From an uncultured Bacteroidales bacterium (GTDB lineage: Bacteria; Bacteroidota; Bacteroidia; Bacteroidales; Paludibacteraceae): a DNA stretch of 44,351 nt. The stretch lies in NCBI GenBank assembly GCA_902782665.1, contig CACZOA010000070.1:1-44351 (forward strand). Direction: 5' to 3'. A model generated the notes under the pieces. That model ran no database searches and was not told the origin of the DNA. It saw only the letters and a program-made list of their open reading frames with translations. The position numbers were made by a program, and so were the translations under genes. Positions 25,949 to 35,091 of this stretch are shown one piece after another (position 1 is the stretch's first letter; each line of letters begins with the position of its first letter).

Positions 25949-26737
25949 TTATGCAACTTTTCTGTACTTGTTGTTTATGATTTTATCAAAGAAATACACC
26001 GCTTGTTTTCGCCACCAATAGAAATCATGGTTGACGTCAGTGCCCCAAAAATCGAATATTCCGTTGATTCCAGCATTGGCAAGTACTTTTTGTAGGCGAC
26101 GGGTGGATGCCCCAGTGATTTCCTCATGTTCTCCTTGACCACAGCAACATATAATCAGTTTGTCTTTATATTGGTTGAGCAGAATAGAAGTGTTATGTTG
26201 TCCGTTAAGGAAATCGATAGGTGAATTTAAATATATCAGTTCATCGTCGTACTGAGGGAAAAAATAGTTTGCATGGAACAGACCGCTCAACGATAGCATT
26301 GCGCAGAATAAGTCTGGACGTCGGAAGAACAAATTGCCCCCATGATAACCACCCATTGAGCAACCCGCCACTATTAATTGTTCGCCGTTGTTGACTTCAG
26401 GTATCAGTTCCTCGATGATATAATTGTACCATTTTTCGTGAAGAGCAATGCGATCGTGATAACGACTTTTCTCAAAGTCTGAGACGTATGTAATATTCTC
26501 TCCGTTGACACCATTGCTCCAAGTCTCAGAATCAATACTGTCACAGCAGATGATGTGAATATGTCCAGATTCAATCATAGGAGAAAGTGCCGAGATCATG
26601 CCATTGTCTTCCCATTCATAGAATCTCTGATTCTGTGATGGAAACACTAATACGCCCTGGCCGTCAGTGCCGTAAACCTTATATTCGATTTCTCGATTCA
26701 GGTTCTTGCTCCAATGTTTGTGATACTGTATATTCAT
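25949..26737 (-). CDS. Esterase family alpha/beta hydrolase (paralogue 2)
   Basis: A 262-residue paralogue of the esterase at 23928-24659. The nucleophile elbow is AGCSMGGYHGG (Ser127), with the shared N-terminal VFPSQNQRFYEWEDNGM and DSIDSETWS and the C-terminal FWGTDVNHDFYWW carrying the likely catalytic His. It differs by an insertion of about 15 residues after ETWS. It is first in the operon with a -7 promoter element 25 bases before the ATG. Having two related hydrolases around one ligase suggests they form a hetero-oligomer or act on related intermediates; this is inference. Confidence 0.8.
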   Translation of the reverse strand: MNIQYHKHWSKNLNREIEYKVYGTDGQGVLVFPSQNQRFYEWEDNGMISALSPMIESGHIHIICCDSIDSETWSNGVNGENITYVSDFEKSRYHDRIALHEKWYNYIIEELIPEVNNGEQLIVAGCSMGGYHGGNLFFRRPDLFCAMLSLSGLFHANYFFPQYDDELIYLNSPIDFLNGQHNTSILLNQYKDKLIICCCGQGEHEEITGASTRRLQKVLANAGINGIFDFWGTDVNHDFYWWRKQAVYFFDKIINNKYRKVA

Positions 26738-26761
26738 GTGGCTTTTTATTTAATTCAGATA

Positions 26762-26769
26762 CAAAATTA
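26762..26769 (-). promoter_or_regulatory. Probable -7 promoter element for the esterase/ATP-grasp operon
   Basis: On the minus strand the bases read TAATTTTG, fitting TAnnTTTG, 25 bases before the ATG at 26737. No clear -33 TTTG is found at the right distance. Confidence 0.4.
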
Positions 26770-26892
26770 CACCTGAAGAATATTATGCCACACTGAAAAA
26801 TAAAATAAAGAATATTTGATATGTATTTGCAGACAAACTTAGAAATAGTGCCTACGTAATGGCCATATTTTATGTCTGTAATAGATTTTTTT

Positions 26893-26924
26893 TATTGATG
26901 ATGGATTATCACGTCTGGAAGACG
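26893..26924. repeat. Heptads plus solitary REP hairpin 1
   Basis: TATTGAT and GATGGAT (two heptads) lead into CGTCT-GGA-AGACG at 26912-26924, identical to hairpin 1 of the RAYT palindromes, but hairpin 2 is missing. It lies between the esterase operon promoter and the end of the metallo-hydrolase gene. Confidence 0.7.
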
Positions 26925-26936
26925 CGATATTTCAGT

Positions 26937-27710
26937 TTATATCTCCCACATTTCGCTAATCTCTTTTCTTGGTAAAGCGTCTATTTCAACTCCATCTGTA
27001 ACGAATTTCTTAGAGTAGTTTAACGCTGTTTCAGGAGTGTTGGAATTGGCTGAGATATGAGCCAGATGGATATGCTTTACCCTACCCTTTTTGCATGCGA
27101 AATCAACAATCTCTCCCGTCTGAACATTTGATAGATGTCCATTGTCGGAATCTATTCTGCCTCGTAGGAATGCGGTGTATGAACTTACCTGCAACAGTGT
27201 CTCGCTGTAGTTTGACTCGATAATCAGGTGGTCGGTGATCTTCACGGCTTCCATAAGCTCGCTTGTCGCTTTTCCCAAATCTGTTGCAAGAGTCAATACC
27301 TTATCCCCCAGTTTCACACGGTATGCGTGACAGTCTCTTGTGTCGTGAGTGACAGGCATCGGCAGTAAAGAGAAATTGTCTATTTCGAACTCCTTATGTG
27401 ATTCCACCTCTCTCCATAAAGCTCTGTCCACCTCTCTGCCTGTGTTCTTTTCCAGATCCTGCAACGTTGATTTTGTGCAGTACAGAGGCAAGTTGTATCG
27501 GTATACTAATGTTGGAACTCCCTTTGTGTGGTCACGATGAGAATGTGTTAGGACTACGCCTTTGATTGATGTCAGTTCCTCACCTATTTCAGCCAAAAGG
27601 GCTTTTATGCGTTTCACAGACAATCCTGCATCTATTAAGAATCTTGTATCTCCGTTTTCTATCAAATAGCAATTTCCGCTTGATGATGATGATAGTGATA
27701 TGTATTTCAT
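26937..27710 (-). CDS. MBL-fold metallo-hydrolase, WalJ/YycJ type
   Basis: About 257 residues with the metallo-beta-lactamase fold. The family start MKYISLSSSSSGNCYLI is clear, and the zinc-binding HSHRDH motif follows (near residue 59 of this start), with later HDTRD, ATDLG and the C-terminal HLAHIS ligands. Proteins of this kind (YycJ/WalJ) are thought to act as nucleases linked to replication and cell-wall signalling in Gram-positives; in Bacteroidales the role is untested. I prefer ATG 27710 because relatives begin MKYISL; an in-frame ATG at 27728 adds six residues. It follows the helicase gene by about 95 bases in the opposite sense of distance (it is downstream of it and may be co-transcribed)... 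more exactly, the helicase ends at 27804 and this gene starts after it. Confidence 0.85.
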   Translation of the reverse strand: MKYISLSSSSSGNCYLIENGDTRFLIDAGLSVKRIKALLAEIGEELTSIKGVVLTHSHRDHTKGVPTLVYRYNLPLYCTKSTLQDLEKNTGREVDRALWREVESHKEFEIDNFSLLPMPVTHDTRDCHAYRVKLGDKVLTLATDLGKATSELMEAVKITDHLIIESNYSETLLQVSSYTAFLRGRIDSDNGHLSNVQTGEIVDFACKKGRVKHIHLAHISANSNTPETALNYSKKFVTDGVEIDALPRKEISEMWEI

Positions 27711-27803
27711 TTTATATTGGTTTTTCAAGTTATGACGCTCAACCCTATGGTTTTGCGTTGGTGGTGGACATGCGTGCCACCTTTAACAATCCTTTTTTTG
27801 TTC

Positions 27804-30800
27804 CTAAATCAAATCCAATGCCATTTCAGCTGACATTTTCGCCATGTCGAGAGTTCCGTTGGCAACGTCACGTTTTTTCTTGGCGAGATTGAAAATCTTC
27901 TCGTCAATACTGTCTTTAAGAAGCAGATGGTAGGACGTGACTGGTTTGGTCTGACCGCTTCTGTGGGCTCTGGCTGTTGCCTGGTCGGTAAGCTGAGGAT
28001 TATACCACTGTTCTGCGTGGATGACATACGACGCTGCGGTAAGATTAAGACCTGTGCCTCCTTTTTGATATGTGGTGAGCAGTGCTGTCACAGACTCATC
28101 ATTCTGGAATTTGTCGAGCACATATTCTGGATTGCGTGTCTCTCCAGTGAAAATCAGCGATGAAATGCCAGTCTCTTCCAATTCTTTTGCAAGATAGTTA
28201 AAATATGTGGAGAATGTGGCAAAAATTATCACTTTATGATGCTCCTCTCTCACTTCTTTCAGGAAGTCTATGATCCAACGTGTCTTTGGATTGTTGGAAT
28301 TGTATGTCTCCTCATACATTTTTGGATGCAGAGCGAGTTTACGCAGACGGATTAAAGCGGTGAGAGCTTTCACTCCAGATTCCTCAGAGTTGATTATTTT
28401 CATCACTTCATTACGTGCCGCACTCTTCTCCATCTCATACATTTCCGCCTGTTTGTCGTCCATATCGAGAGAGCAGACGATTTCTGTCAGCTGAGGAAGA
28501 TCACCGAGCACTTCATTTCTTGTGCGACGTAATGTGTGAGGTGCAATGATTCTTCCGATTGCTTCTCTAGATTCGGCTGTGATCTCGTCGCCTTTCATAT
28601 AGGTTTTCTTGAAATCAGAGAGTGATCCGAGAAGATATGGATTGACGATTGCGAATTGTGAATGCAGGTCGACGATGCTGTTTTCAATCGGTGTTCCCGA
28701 CAGTCCGACGACGAAATGTGGTTTGATTCCACGCATCGCCTGGTGGAATTTAGTATTGGCATTCTTCAGTTTATGACTTTCATCAATTACCATTGATTCA
28801 GGCATCATCTCCACAAACAGATGTGAGTCTTTTTGCAGGAGATTGCTGGAAACCAATACTATATCGTATGATTTGAAGACAACCTTCAAGTTTTTCTTCC
28901 TGTCTTTTCCTGCGTGAGTGTATATTGTGAGCGATGGACAGAATTTTTCAAACTCACGTCTCCAGTTTGTCAGTAATGCGGCTGGGACTACAACAAGTGA
29001 GGCCTGCAAACTCTTTGTTTCGTCTGTAGACGGGATATTCTGTTCGGCGACGGGAGTCGGCTCAAAATCATCAAACAATGAGCGTTGTGTCATTTGTGTC
29101 GTGTCAGACGGTACGGACGTTGGAGTCGGTTGACTCTTTCGTCTTTCCACACTTTCACGGTGTATGTATGCCAACAAAGTAATCGTTTGCAACGTCTTTC
29201 CAAGACCCATATCATCAAGAAGAATGCATCCGATGGCTGAAAGATAATGGTTTACAAGGAATTGGAATCCCTCAATCTGATATTTACGTAATGTGGCATT
29301 CACAAAATCCGGCACATCGACTTTGACATTCGTCAGCGTGGGGATTTCCTTTTTCTCCAGCACTGTTTCTAGCAAAACAGTTGACGAGCGGTGCAGTCTC
29401 ACATCATCAGTCTTTGATGCGGACGCCACTTTGGCAAGGTCGGCATAGGTAGAAAACCAGATGTCAGGGATGACGAAAAACCTACCGTCTTCAAAATTGA
29501 AAATATGCTCGCCATTCTTGATAAGCATGGCGATTTCTTTGAAACGGATTTTCTCTTCACCCACTTCAACATACATCTTCAAATCATACCAATCGCCGAT
29601 GACATCGTGTTGGTAGACAAGACGTGGTTCTAATGGAATGAATTTCGGAGCGTCGATTATAACATTGTCAATCAGACCATTATAATCTGAAATCCATTGG
29701 TATATATTATGTTCGGCACTGTTGTCCTCACAGATTAGATGATCATCGGATTTTGTCAAACCAGTTTCCAATACCTCTTCTAAAATGCAATTCTCCATAA
29801 TCGTGTTTCTCTCAACGATGAAGAATTTAGGTCGGCCGTTTACAAATCCTGCGTATTCCACTCCTTTTGACGAATTGTCAAGATTGTAGTTGAATGTCTT
29901 GTCCTCGTACTGGTATTCCACGGTTGGAACTAAAGAACTTTTGTGATTCAACGATTTGTCGATCGTCAGTTTCAGTACCGGCGACACATTTACATTGACA
30001 GCTGTGATTCCATCAAGTATGACGTCGAATTTCGACAACATATCGGAAATGAAAGATTTGCAATAATGGTCGACATTTTCCGGTTTCACAACGATTTCCG
30101 ACTTCAGGAAGAATGGGTTAAGGATGGTCGATCTGGCATTCTCAAACACAAGTATCCTGGATCCGTATGTTGATGCGTAGTTTTCTAGCATGAACACAGC
30201 CATGCACGGATTGGTGCACACTATCTTCACATCTTTTCTCTCAATATTGTTGAGTGGAATAATCTGTCCGGAATGGGAAATACTCATACTATAATGAATA
30301 GATCCGTCCGGGAAAAATGAGAATTTTGGATGCACCGCAGATTTTTCGTCTGTGATGTTGAAACAGTCGGATTTTAGGATTTGTTTTGCGTGAGGCTGAC
30401 GTACAGCGACAATAATATCGGGGTTGGCAGCAAGTATGGAATATATTTCCTTTGCTTGCGAATCGATATAGTTTAATATCTTAGCGAAGATGGAATCGTT
30501 GCGACGTAGGTTCTCTTTATTGTCGTAGACAGCCTTCATCTTGGCTATTTCTGTGTTGTAGACGGATATAGAGTATTTGGATTTCCTTACAAACAGATTA
30601 AAGATGTTCTCAGGCTCATAATTTGTCGTTTTTCGTACTAAAACTTTCTCCTTTTCATCGAGATCTTCCACAATCATGTCATTATTGCTGACAAAACGAA
30701 CGATATCATAAGAGCCGTTGCTGTTTTCTTTCAGCAAAGCACTTAGGAAAATCCCGTCAAAAAATTGGTCGGAAGAAACTAAAATCGCGAATTTTATTTG

Positions 30801-30821
30801 GCTGTCGTTTCCTTCCACCAT
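27804..30821 (-). CDS. SNF2-family DEAD/DEAH helicase-like ATPase
   Basis: A 1005-residue Swi2/Snf2 ATPase. The N-terminal half (about 1-510) is a long region without familiar motifs and may include a SWIM-less scaffold domain. The motor starts with YQIEGFQFL (near 520), Walker A DDMGLGKT (near 535), VVPAALLTNWRREFEKF, DESHKLKN (near 677), GLSGTPIENS, and the C-terminal TTYQKGGTGLNLTAA and HRSGQTKPV motifs. Such proteins remodel protein-DNA or RNA polymerase complexes (RapA-like) and do not unwind DNA. The start codon overlaps the end of menC by 28 bases, so translation is coupled to it. The pairing with menaquinone genes has no obvious meaning. Confidence 0.88.
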   Translation of the reverse strand: MVEGNDSQIKFAILVSSDQFFDGIFLSALLKENSNGSYDIVRFVSNNDMIVEDLDEKEKVLVRKTTNYEPENIFNLFVRKSKYSISVYNTEIAKMKAVYDNKENLRRNDSIFAKILNYIDSQAKEIYSILAANPDIIVAVRQPHAKQILKSDCFNITDEKSAVHPKFSFFPDGSIHYSMSISHSGQIIPLNNIERKDVKIVCTNPCMAVFMLENYASTYGSRILVFENARSTILNPFFLKSEIVVKPENVDHYCKSFISDMLSKFDVILDGITAVNVNVSPVLKLTIDKSLNHKSSLVPTVEYQYEDKTFNYNLDNSSKGVEYAGFVNGRPKFFIVERNTIMENCILEEVLETGLTKSDDHLICEDNSAEHNIYQWISDYNGLIDNVIIDAPKFIPLEPRLVYQHDVIGDWYDLKMYVEVGEEKIRFKEIAMLIKNGEHIFNFEDGRFFVIPDIWFSTYADLAKVASASKTDDVRLHRSSTVLLETVLEKKEIPTLTNVKVDVPDFVNATLRKYQIEGFQFLVNHYLSAIGCILLDDMGLGKTLQTITLLAYIHRESVERRKSQPTPTSVPSDTTQMTQRSLFDDFEPTPVAEQNIPSTDETKSLQASLVVVPAALLTNWRREFEKFCPSLTIYTHAGKDRKKNLKVVFKSYDIVLVSSNLLQKDSHLFVEMMPESMVIDESHKLKNANTKFHQAMRGIKPHFVVGLSGTPIENSIVDLHSQFAIVNPYLLGSLSDFKKTYMKGDEITAESREAIGRIIAPHTLRRTRNEVLGDLPQLTEIVCSLDMDDKQAEMYEMEKSAARNEVMKIINSEESGVKALTALIRLRKLALHPKMYEETYNSNNPKTRWIIDFLKEVREEHHKVIIFATFSTYFNYLAKELEETGISSLIFTGETRNPEYVLDKFQNDESVTALLTTYQKGGTGLNLTAASYVIHAEQWYNPQLTDQATARAHRSGQTKPVTSYHLLLKDSIDEKIFNLAKKKRDVANGTLDMAKMSAEMALDLI

Positions 30822-31816
30822 ATTTTTTCACCTTCTATGTACAAACCTTTGTCTATATTGTTGCTATAGATCATTCCAGTGCCGAGTCCTTGTGGAATAT
30901 CAACACTAATTGTAGACGACCATTGTGAGATGGCAAGCAGACCGACATTGCTTTCAAGAGCTGATGTCGCCCAATAACCGATGCCACGCTCTTTGGCTGT
31001 TTTGATCCATTCGTTAGCACCTGTCAAACCACCGCATAAAGTTGGTTTCAATATGATATATTGTGGCTTGACTGTATCAAGCAACTCTGCCATTTCATCC
31101 GCTGTTTTAGTGCCGATCAACGATTCGTCAAGAGCCACATCCACTCGGCTCTCCGCACAACAACGTGTAAGGCCAGCGATGTCTGCCACTTTCACGGGTT
31201 GCTCAATTGAATGGATATCAAGAGAATGAAGTATAGGTTCAACTTCATTCAGATAAAAATCAGATGTATATGCACAGTTAGCGTCTACACGCATTGTTAT
31301 TGAGTTTCCGAACTCAGCACGTATAGCTTTGAGCAAATCCATCTCTTTATTGAAATCCTTGCTGCCTATCTTGAATTTCAGGCAACGGAATCCCATATCG
31401 TATTTTTCTTTCGCACGACGCAGCATCACATCAATCTCACCCATCCAAATGAGTCCGTTGATTCGTATGCCATCCTCTCCTTTGCAGAAAGGAGTGTCGA
31501 AAATTCTCTCACTTCCTCGTCTCATCTGCATCTCAGCACACTCAAACGCGAATCTTGCAGATGAGAGATTAGTGAAATCAATCTTACTCAAGTCTCCGTG
31601 TCTCTCATACTCTGCGGCTTTTGTTTTCAGAATATCATACAAACCGTCGCCATATTCCGGACTTAATCCATATAAAGGAGCACACTCTCCTACTCCAAAA
31701 TTGCCATTTTCATCGGTAATTTTGACGTAATAAGCCATATGATCGTCGAGTGATCCACGTGATGTGAACACTCGCTCGTTGAAAATCAATTTATATGGCG
31801 TAATGGAGACTTTCAT
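30794..31816 (-). CDS. menC: o-Succinylbenzoate synthase
   Basis: A 340-residue enolase-superfamily enzyme that dehydrates SHCHC to o-succinylbenzoate in menaquinone synthesis. The capping domain (GVGECAPLYGLSP) precedes the barrel with LKFKIG (K147, K149), VDAN (D178), SIEQP (E205), ALDES (D230) and LKPT (K257), all of the expected MenC catalytic and metal residues. The same superfamily includes dipeptide epimerases, but the upstream menB gene supports MenC. The gap to menB holds a heptad repeat array. Confidence 0.9.
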   Translation of the reverse strand: MKVSITPYKLIFNERVFTSRGSLDDHMAYYVKITDENGNFGVGECAPLYGLSPEYGDGLYDILKTKAAEYERHGDLSKIDFTNLSSARFAFECAEMQMRRGSERIFDTPFCKGEDGIRINGLIWMGEIDVMLRRAKEKYDMGFRCLKFKIGSKDFNKEMDLLKAIRAEFGNSITMRVDANCAYTSDFYLNEVEPILHSLDIHSIEQPVKVADIAGLTRCCAESRVDVALDESLIGTKTADEMAELLDTVKPQYIILKPTLCGGLTGANEWIKTAKERGIGYWATSALESNVGLLAISQWSSTISVDIPQGLGTGMIYSNNIDKGLYIEGEKIWWKETTAK

Positions 31817-31821
31817 TTATA

Positions 31822-31856
31822 GATTGATGGTTGATGATTGATGATGGATGGTGAAT
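31822..31856. repeat. Five tandem 7-bp repeats between menB and menC
   Basis: GATTGAT, GGTTGAT, GATTGAT, GATGGAT, GGTGAAT in register, the same family as the arrays near the RAYT gene, here without any hairpin. It sits inside the menB-menC operon. Confidence 0.75.
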
Positions 31857-31873
31857 GATAGCCATCAAACTTG

Positions 31874-32689
31874 TTATGGGAATTTCGGATATTTTGAGAA
31901 ATCTGGTTTTCTTTTTTCCAAGAATGCTTTAGAACCCTCGTGTGCTTCATCAAGATTGTAGTAAAGCATAGTCATATCGCCAGCAAACTCCTGTATGCCG
32001 ACCTGTCCGTCAAGTTCCGCGTTCAATCCACGTTTGATCATACGTAGAGCGAGAGGCGACAACTCCATCATCTTCTCTGCCCACTCCACATAAGCGTCTT
32101 CAAGTTCAGCCAAAGGAACAACTCTGTTCACCAAACCCCAATCCAAAGCCTGCTGGGCTGTGTATTGCTGGCATAAGAACCAAATCTCACGTGTACGTTT
32201 CTGGCCAATCACAGATGCCATATATGATGATCCGAATCCGGCGTCGAAACTACCAACACGAGGACCAGTCTGACCGAATTTTGCATTTTCAGATGCGATT
32301 GTAAGGTCGCAGACAACATGAAGGACATGTCCGCCACCGATAGCATAACCATTGACAGCCGCAATAACAGGTTTAGGCAGACTGCGTATCTGCTTCTGCA
32401 CGTCAAGCACCGACAGACGTGGCACACCACCTTCGTCGATATATCCACCTTTTCCTTTGCAGTGCATGTCACCACCCGCACAGAATGCGACGTCTCCAGC
32501 ACCAGTAAGCACCACGACATTGATGTCGGAATGTTCACGACAGATTGCCAAAGCATCAGACATTTCCGCTGTTGTGAGAGGTGTGAATGCGTTGCGGTAA
32601 CGCTCTCTGTTGATTGTTATACGGGCGATTCCGTTATAGAAATCAAAAATGATCTCCTTATATTCTTTGATTGTTGTCCAATTTCTCAT
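31874..32689 (-). CDS. menB: 1,4-Dihydroxy-2-naphthoyl-CoA synthase
   Basis: A 271-residue crotonase-fold enzyme that closes the second ring of the menaquinone head group from o-succinylbenzoyl-CoA. Family marks are the oxyanion-hole residues in [41 protein letters not shown], and the MenB-specific [17 protein letters not shown]. Length is exactly typical. It is co-directional with murA upstream (33-base gap) and menC downstream. The other men genes are not in the window. Confidence 0.93.
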   Translation of the reverse strand: MRNWTTIKEYKEIIFDFYNGIARITINRERYRNAFTPLTTAEMSDALAICREHSDINVVVLTGAGDVAFCAGGDMHCKGKGGYIDEGGVPRLSVLDVQKQIRSLPKPVIAAVNGYAIGGGHVLHVVCDLTIASENAKFGQTGPRVGSFDAGFGSSYMASVIGQKRTREIWFLCQQYTAQQALDWGLVNRVVPLAELEDAYVEWAEKMMELSPLALRMIKRGLNAELDGQVGIQEFAGDMTMLYYNLDEAHEGSKAFLEKRKPDFSKYPKFP

Positions 32690-32722
32690 GATTCAAATAA
32701 AAAAAGATTCGGCGAAATGGAA

Positions 32723-34033
32723 TTAGCCAACTCGTGAAATATGTGCGCCTAGAGCTTTCAATCTCTCGTCGATCTGCTCATAACCACGGTCGATCTGGTC
32801 GATGTTGGAAATAGTGCTTGTGCCTTCTGCACTCAATGCCGCGATCAAAAGTGCGATACCGGCACGAATATCAGGCGACGACATCTTGGCTCCACGAAGT
32901 TTTCCGTTTTTTCCAAGGCCAATCACAGTGGCACGGTGAGGGTCGCACAAAATGATCTGAGCTCCCATATCGATAAGTTTGTCGACGAAGAACAGACGGC
33001 TTTCAAACATCTTCTGATGAATCAAAACACTTCCTTCTGCCATCACAGCAACAACAAGGAATACAGAAAGCAAGTCTGGTGTCAATCCTGGCCATGGAGC
33101 ATCTGATATTGTAAGGATACCACCGTCGATGAATTTGTCGATAACCATAGGTGTTGAACCGTGCACAACGATATCATCACCCTTAATCTCCAAGTCGACA
33201 CCTATTTTCTTGAATGCAGACGGGATGATTCCCAAATCAGGCATGTTGACATTCTTGATTGTGATTTCCGACTTTGTCATTGCAGCCATTCCGATGAAAC
33301 TGCCCACTTCAATCATATCTGGAAGTAGACGGTGCTTGCATCCATTAAGTTTTTTGACTCCTTCGATTGTAAGCAGGTTGGAACCGATTCCTTTGATTTT
33401 GGCTCCCATAGTCACAAGCATCTTGCAAAGTTGCTGTACGTAAGGTTCACAAGCTGCATTATAGATAGTTGTGGTGCCATTGGCAAGAACTGCAGCCATC
33501 AGAATATTGGCTGTACCAGTCACGGAAGCCTCTTCAAGAAGCATATATTTGCCCTGCAATCCGTCTTTAGTTCCAACACGGTAGAGACTGCCTTTAGCGT
33601 CGTAGTTGAATTCCGCACCAAGTTCAATCAAACCATGGAAGTGGGTATCCAAACGTCGTCTACCAATCTTATCTCCTCCTGGCTGAGGGATGATAGCCTT
33701 TCCGAAGCGAGCAAGAAGCGGACCGATAAGCATCACCGATCCACGTAGCATAGTGCATGATTTAGCAAACTCCTCTGTTTCGATATAGTCAAGATTGATG
33801 TTTGAGGCACAGAAAATATAAGTGCCCTTGCTAACCTTTCTTACACTTACTCCAAGGTTGATTAGCAACTGAATTAGGTTGTTGACATCAAGGATGTCAG
33901 GCACATTGCTGATCTCAATTTCTCCTTCAGAAAGCAATGTGGCGCAAATCACCTGTAATGCCTCGTTTTTTGCGCCGGCCGGAGTTATTTCACCGGATAG
34001 GCTGTAGCCGCCTTCAATTACAAATTTTGCCAT
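32723..34033 (-). CDS. murA: UDP-N-acetylglucosamine 1-carboxyvinyltransferase
   Basis: A 436-residue MurA, which adds enolpyruvate to UDP-GlcNAc in the first committed step of peptidoglycan synthesis. Both domains of the inside-out barrel are present (AGAKNEALQVICATLL at the start, then MLRGSVMLIGPLLARFG and RAGIALLIAALSAEG). In the active-site loop PQPGGDKIGRRRLDTHF the residue that is Cys115 in E. coli is Asp (Asp121). Asp at this place is known from mycobacteria, Chlamydia and others and makes the enzyme insensitive to fosfomycin. It starts two bases after the flavin reductase stop and is in the pyrB operon. Confidence 0.94.
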   Translation of the reverse strand: MAKFVIEGGYSLSGEITPAGAKNEALQVICATLLSEGEIEISNVPDILDVNNLIQLLINLGVSVRKVSKGTYIFCASNINLDYIETEEFAKSCTMLRGSVMLIGPLLARFGKAIIPQPGGDKIGRRRLDTHFHGLIELGAEFNYDAKGSLYRVGTKDGLQGKYMLLEEASVTGTANILMAAVLANGTTTIYNAACEPYVQQLCKMLVTMGAKIKGIGSNLLTIEGVKKLNGCKHRLLPDMIEVGSFIGMAAMTKSEITIKNVNMPDLGIIPSAFKKIGVDLEIKGDDIVVHGSTPMVIDKFIDGGILTISDAPWPGLTPDLLSVFLVVAVMAEGSVLIHQKMFESRLFFVDKLIDMGAQIILCDPHRATVIGLGKNGKLRGAKMSSPDIRAGIALLIAALSAEGTSTISNIDQIDRGYEQIDERLKALGAHISRVG

Positions 34034-34035
34034 TA

Positions 34036-34620
34036 TTATTTAGTTCTTTGTTTTTTATTCTTTTTTCTTACAGACCATCCGAAAGTGCCAATTATATCTC
34101 CAAGCGTGAAGTATTCACCATGGGAATAAGCGATAAGCTCAGCTTTGTCAAGTTCGAATTTGCCTGTCTCTTTGTCGATATACTTGTCGTCTGCCAGCAC
34201 ATTCACCACATCAGCGATAAACATGTCGTGGCTGCCAAGTTTCATGATCTCACGCACTTTGCATTCGATTGCGACGGGAGACTCTTCCACGTAGACGGAA
34301 TTGATCACCGCAGTTTTTTGGGGAGTCAGGTGAGCCTCCTTGAATTTGTTGTAGTCTCTACCCGACCTTACGCCGCACCAGTCTGTGGCTTTGGCTATTG
34401 ACTTGGAAGTCAGGTTGATGACGAATTCTCCTGTACGTTTGATGATCTGGTAGCTGTGTCGCTCCGGACGGATCGAGACGTAGCACATAGGAGGATTGGT
34501 ACAAATAGTGCCCACCCAGCTTGCTGTGAATACGTTGTAGCTTTCAGCGTCGTCACCACAGGAAATCAGTGCGGCAGGCACTGGATATATCATATTGCCT
34601 GGCTTGAATGTCAGTCTCAT
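34036..34620 (-). CDS. Flavin reductase family protein
   Basis: A 194-residue FMN-binding split-barrel protein of the flavoredoxin/flavin reductase type. The phrases NMIYPVPAALISCGD, NVFTASWVGTICTNPPMCYVSIRPERHSY (in part) and GEFVINLTS are typical. It probably binds FMN and uses NAD(P)H or acts as an electron carrier; the partner is unknown. Its ATG shares one base with the stop of pyrI (TAATG), and murA follows two bases after its stop, so it is translated within the pyr-mur operon. Confidence 0.85.
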   Translation of the reverse strand: MRLTFKPGNMIYPVPAALISCGDDAESYNVFTASWVGTICTNPPMCYVSIRPERHSYQIIKRTGEFVINLTSKSIAKATDWCGVRSGRDYNKFKEAHLTPQKTAVINSVYVEESPVAIECKVREIMKLGSHDMFIADVVNVLADDKYIDKETGKFELDKAELIAYSHGEYFTLGDIIGTFGWSVRKKNKKQRTK

Positions 34621-35081
34621 TACAACACAATGATATCCTCTACGTCAACCGTTTTTTCGCAGTATTGGCAGACGTATGTCTCTGCAGACGGATGAAGCTG
34701 ACGGAATTTAGTCTTCATCGGCTCGTTGTTTGTGATGCACTTAGGATTCAAGCATTTCATCACGCCGATCACCTCCTGCGGATAGTTCAATGCCATCTTT
34801 TCCACCACCTTATAATCACGGATGATGTTGATTTTGGCATGAGGAGCTATAAGCGCAACCTTGTTCACCTCCGTCTGTTCTAAAAATTTCTCGGAAATCT
34901 TTATTATAGCCTTCTTGCCAAGCTTGGCACTGTCGAGATTATATCCGAAAGTGATCTGGCTGTGAGTATTCTTTAGGTTAAGAATAGCGATCACTTTGAA
35001 AAGCTTGTCCGAAGGAATATGGTCGATCACTGTACCCTCTTTGAGAGCAGCAACTTTTAATTCTTTATTGTCGATAGTCAT
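34620..35081 (-). CDS. pyrI: Aspartate carbamoyltransferase regulatory subunit
   Basis: A 153-residue regulatory chain of ATCase that binds CTP/ATP. The N-terminal allosteric domain (VIDHIPSDKLFKVIAILNL) is followed by a zinc domain with four Cys in the expected spacing (C110, C115, C138, C141). It follows pyrB by ten bases, so ATCase here is the allosteric holoenzyme type. Confidence 0.95.
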   Translation of the reverse strand: MTIDNKELKVAALKEGTVIDHIPSDKLFKVIAILNLKNTHSQITFGYNLDSAKLGKKAIIKISEKFLEQTEVNKVALIAPHAKINIIRDYKVVEKMALNYPQEVIGVMKCLNPKCITNNEPMKTKFRQLHPSAETYVCQYCEKTVDVEDIIVL

Positions 35082-35091
35082 TGTTGCAAAA

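Noticed and set aside
32318-32737. Plus-strand frames across menB and murA
   Set aside because: Shadow frames of well-conserved minus-strand enzymes.
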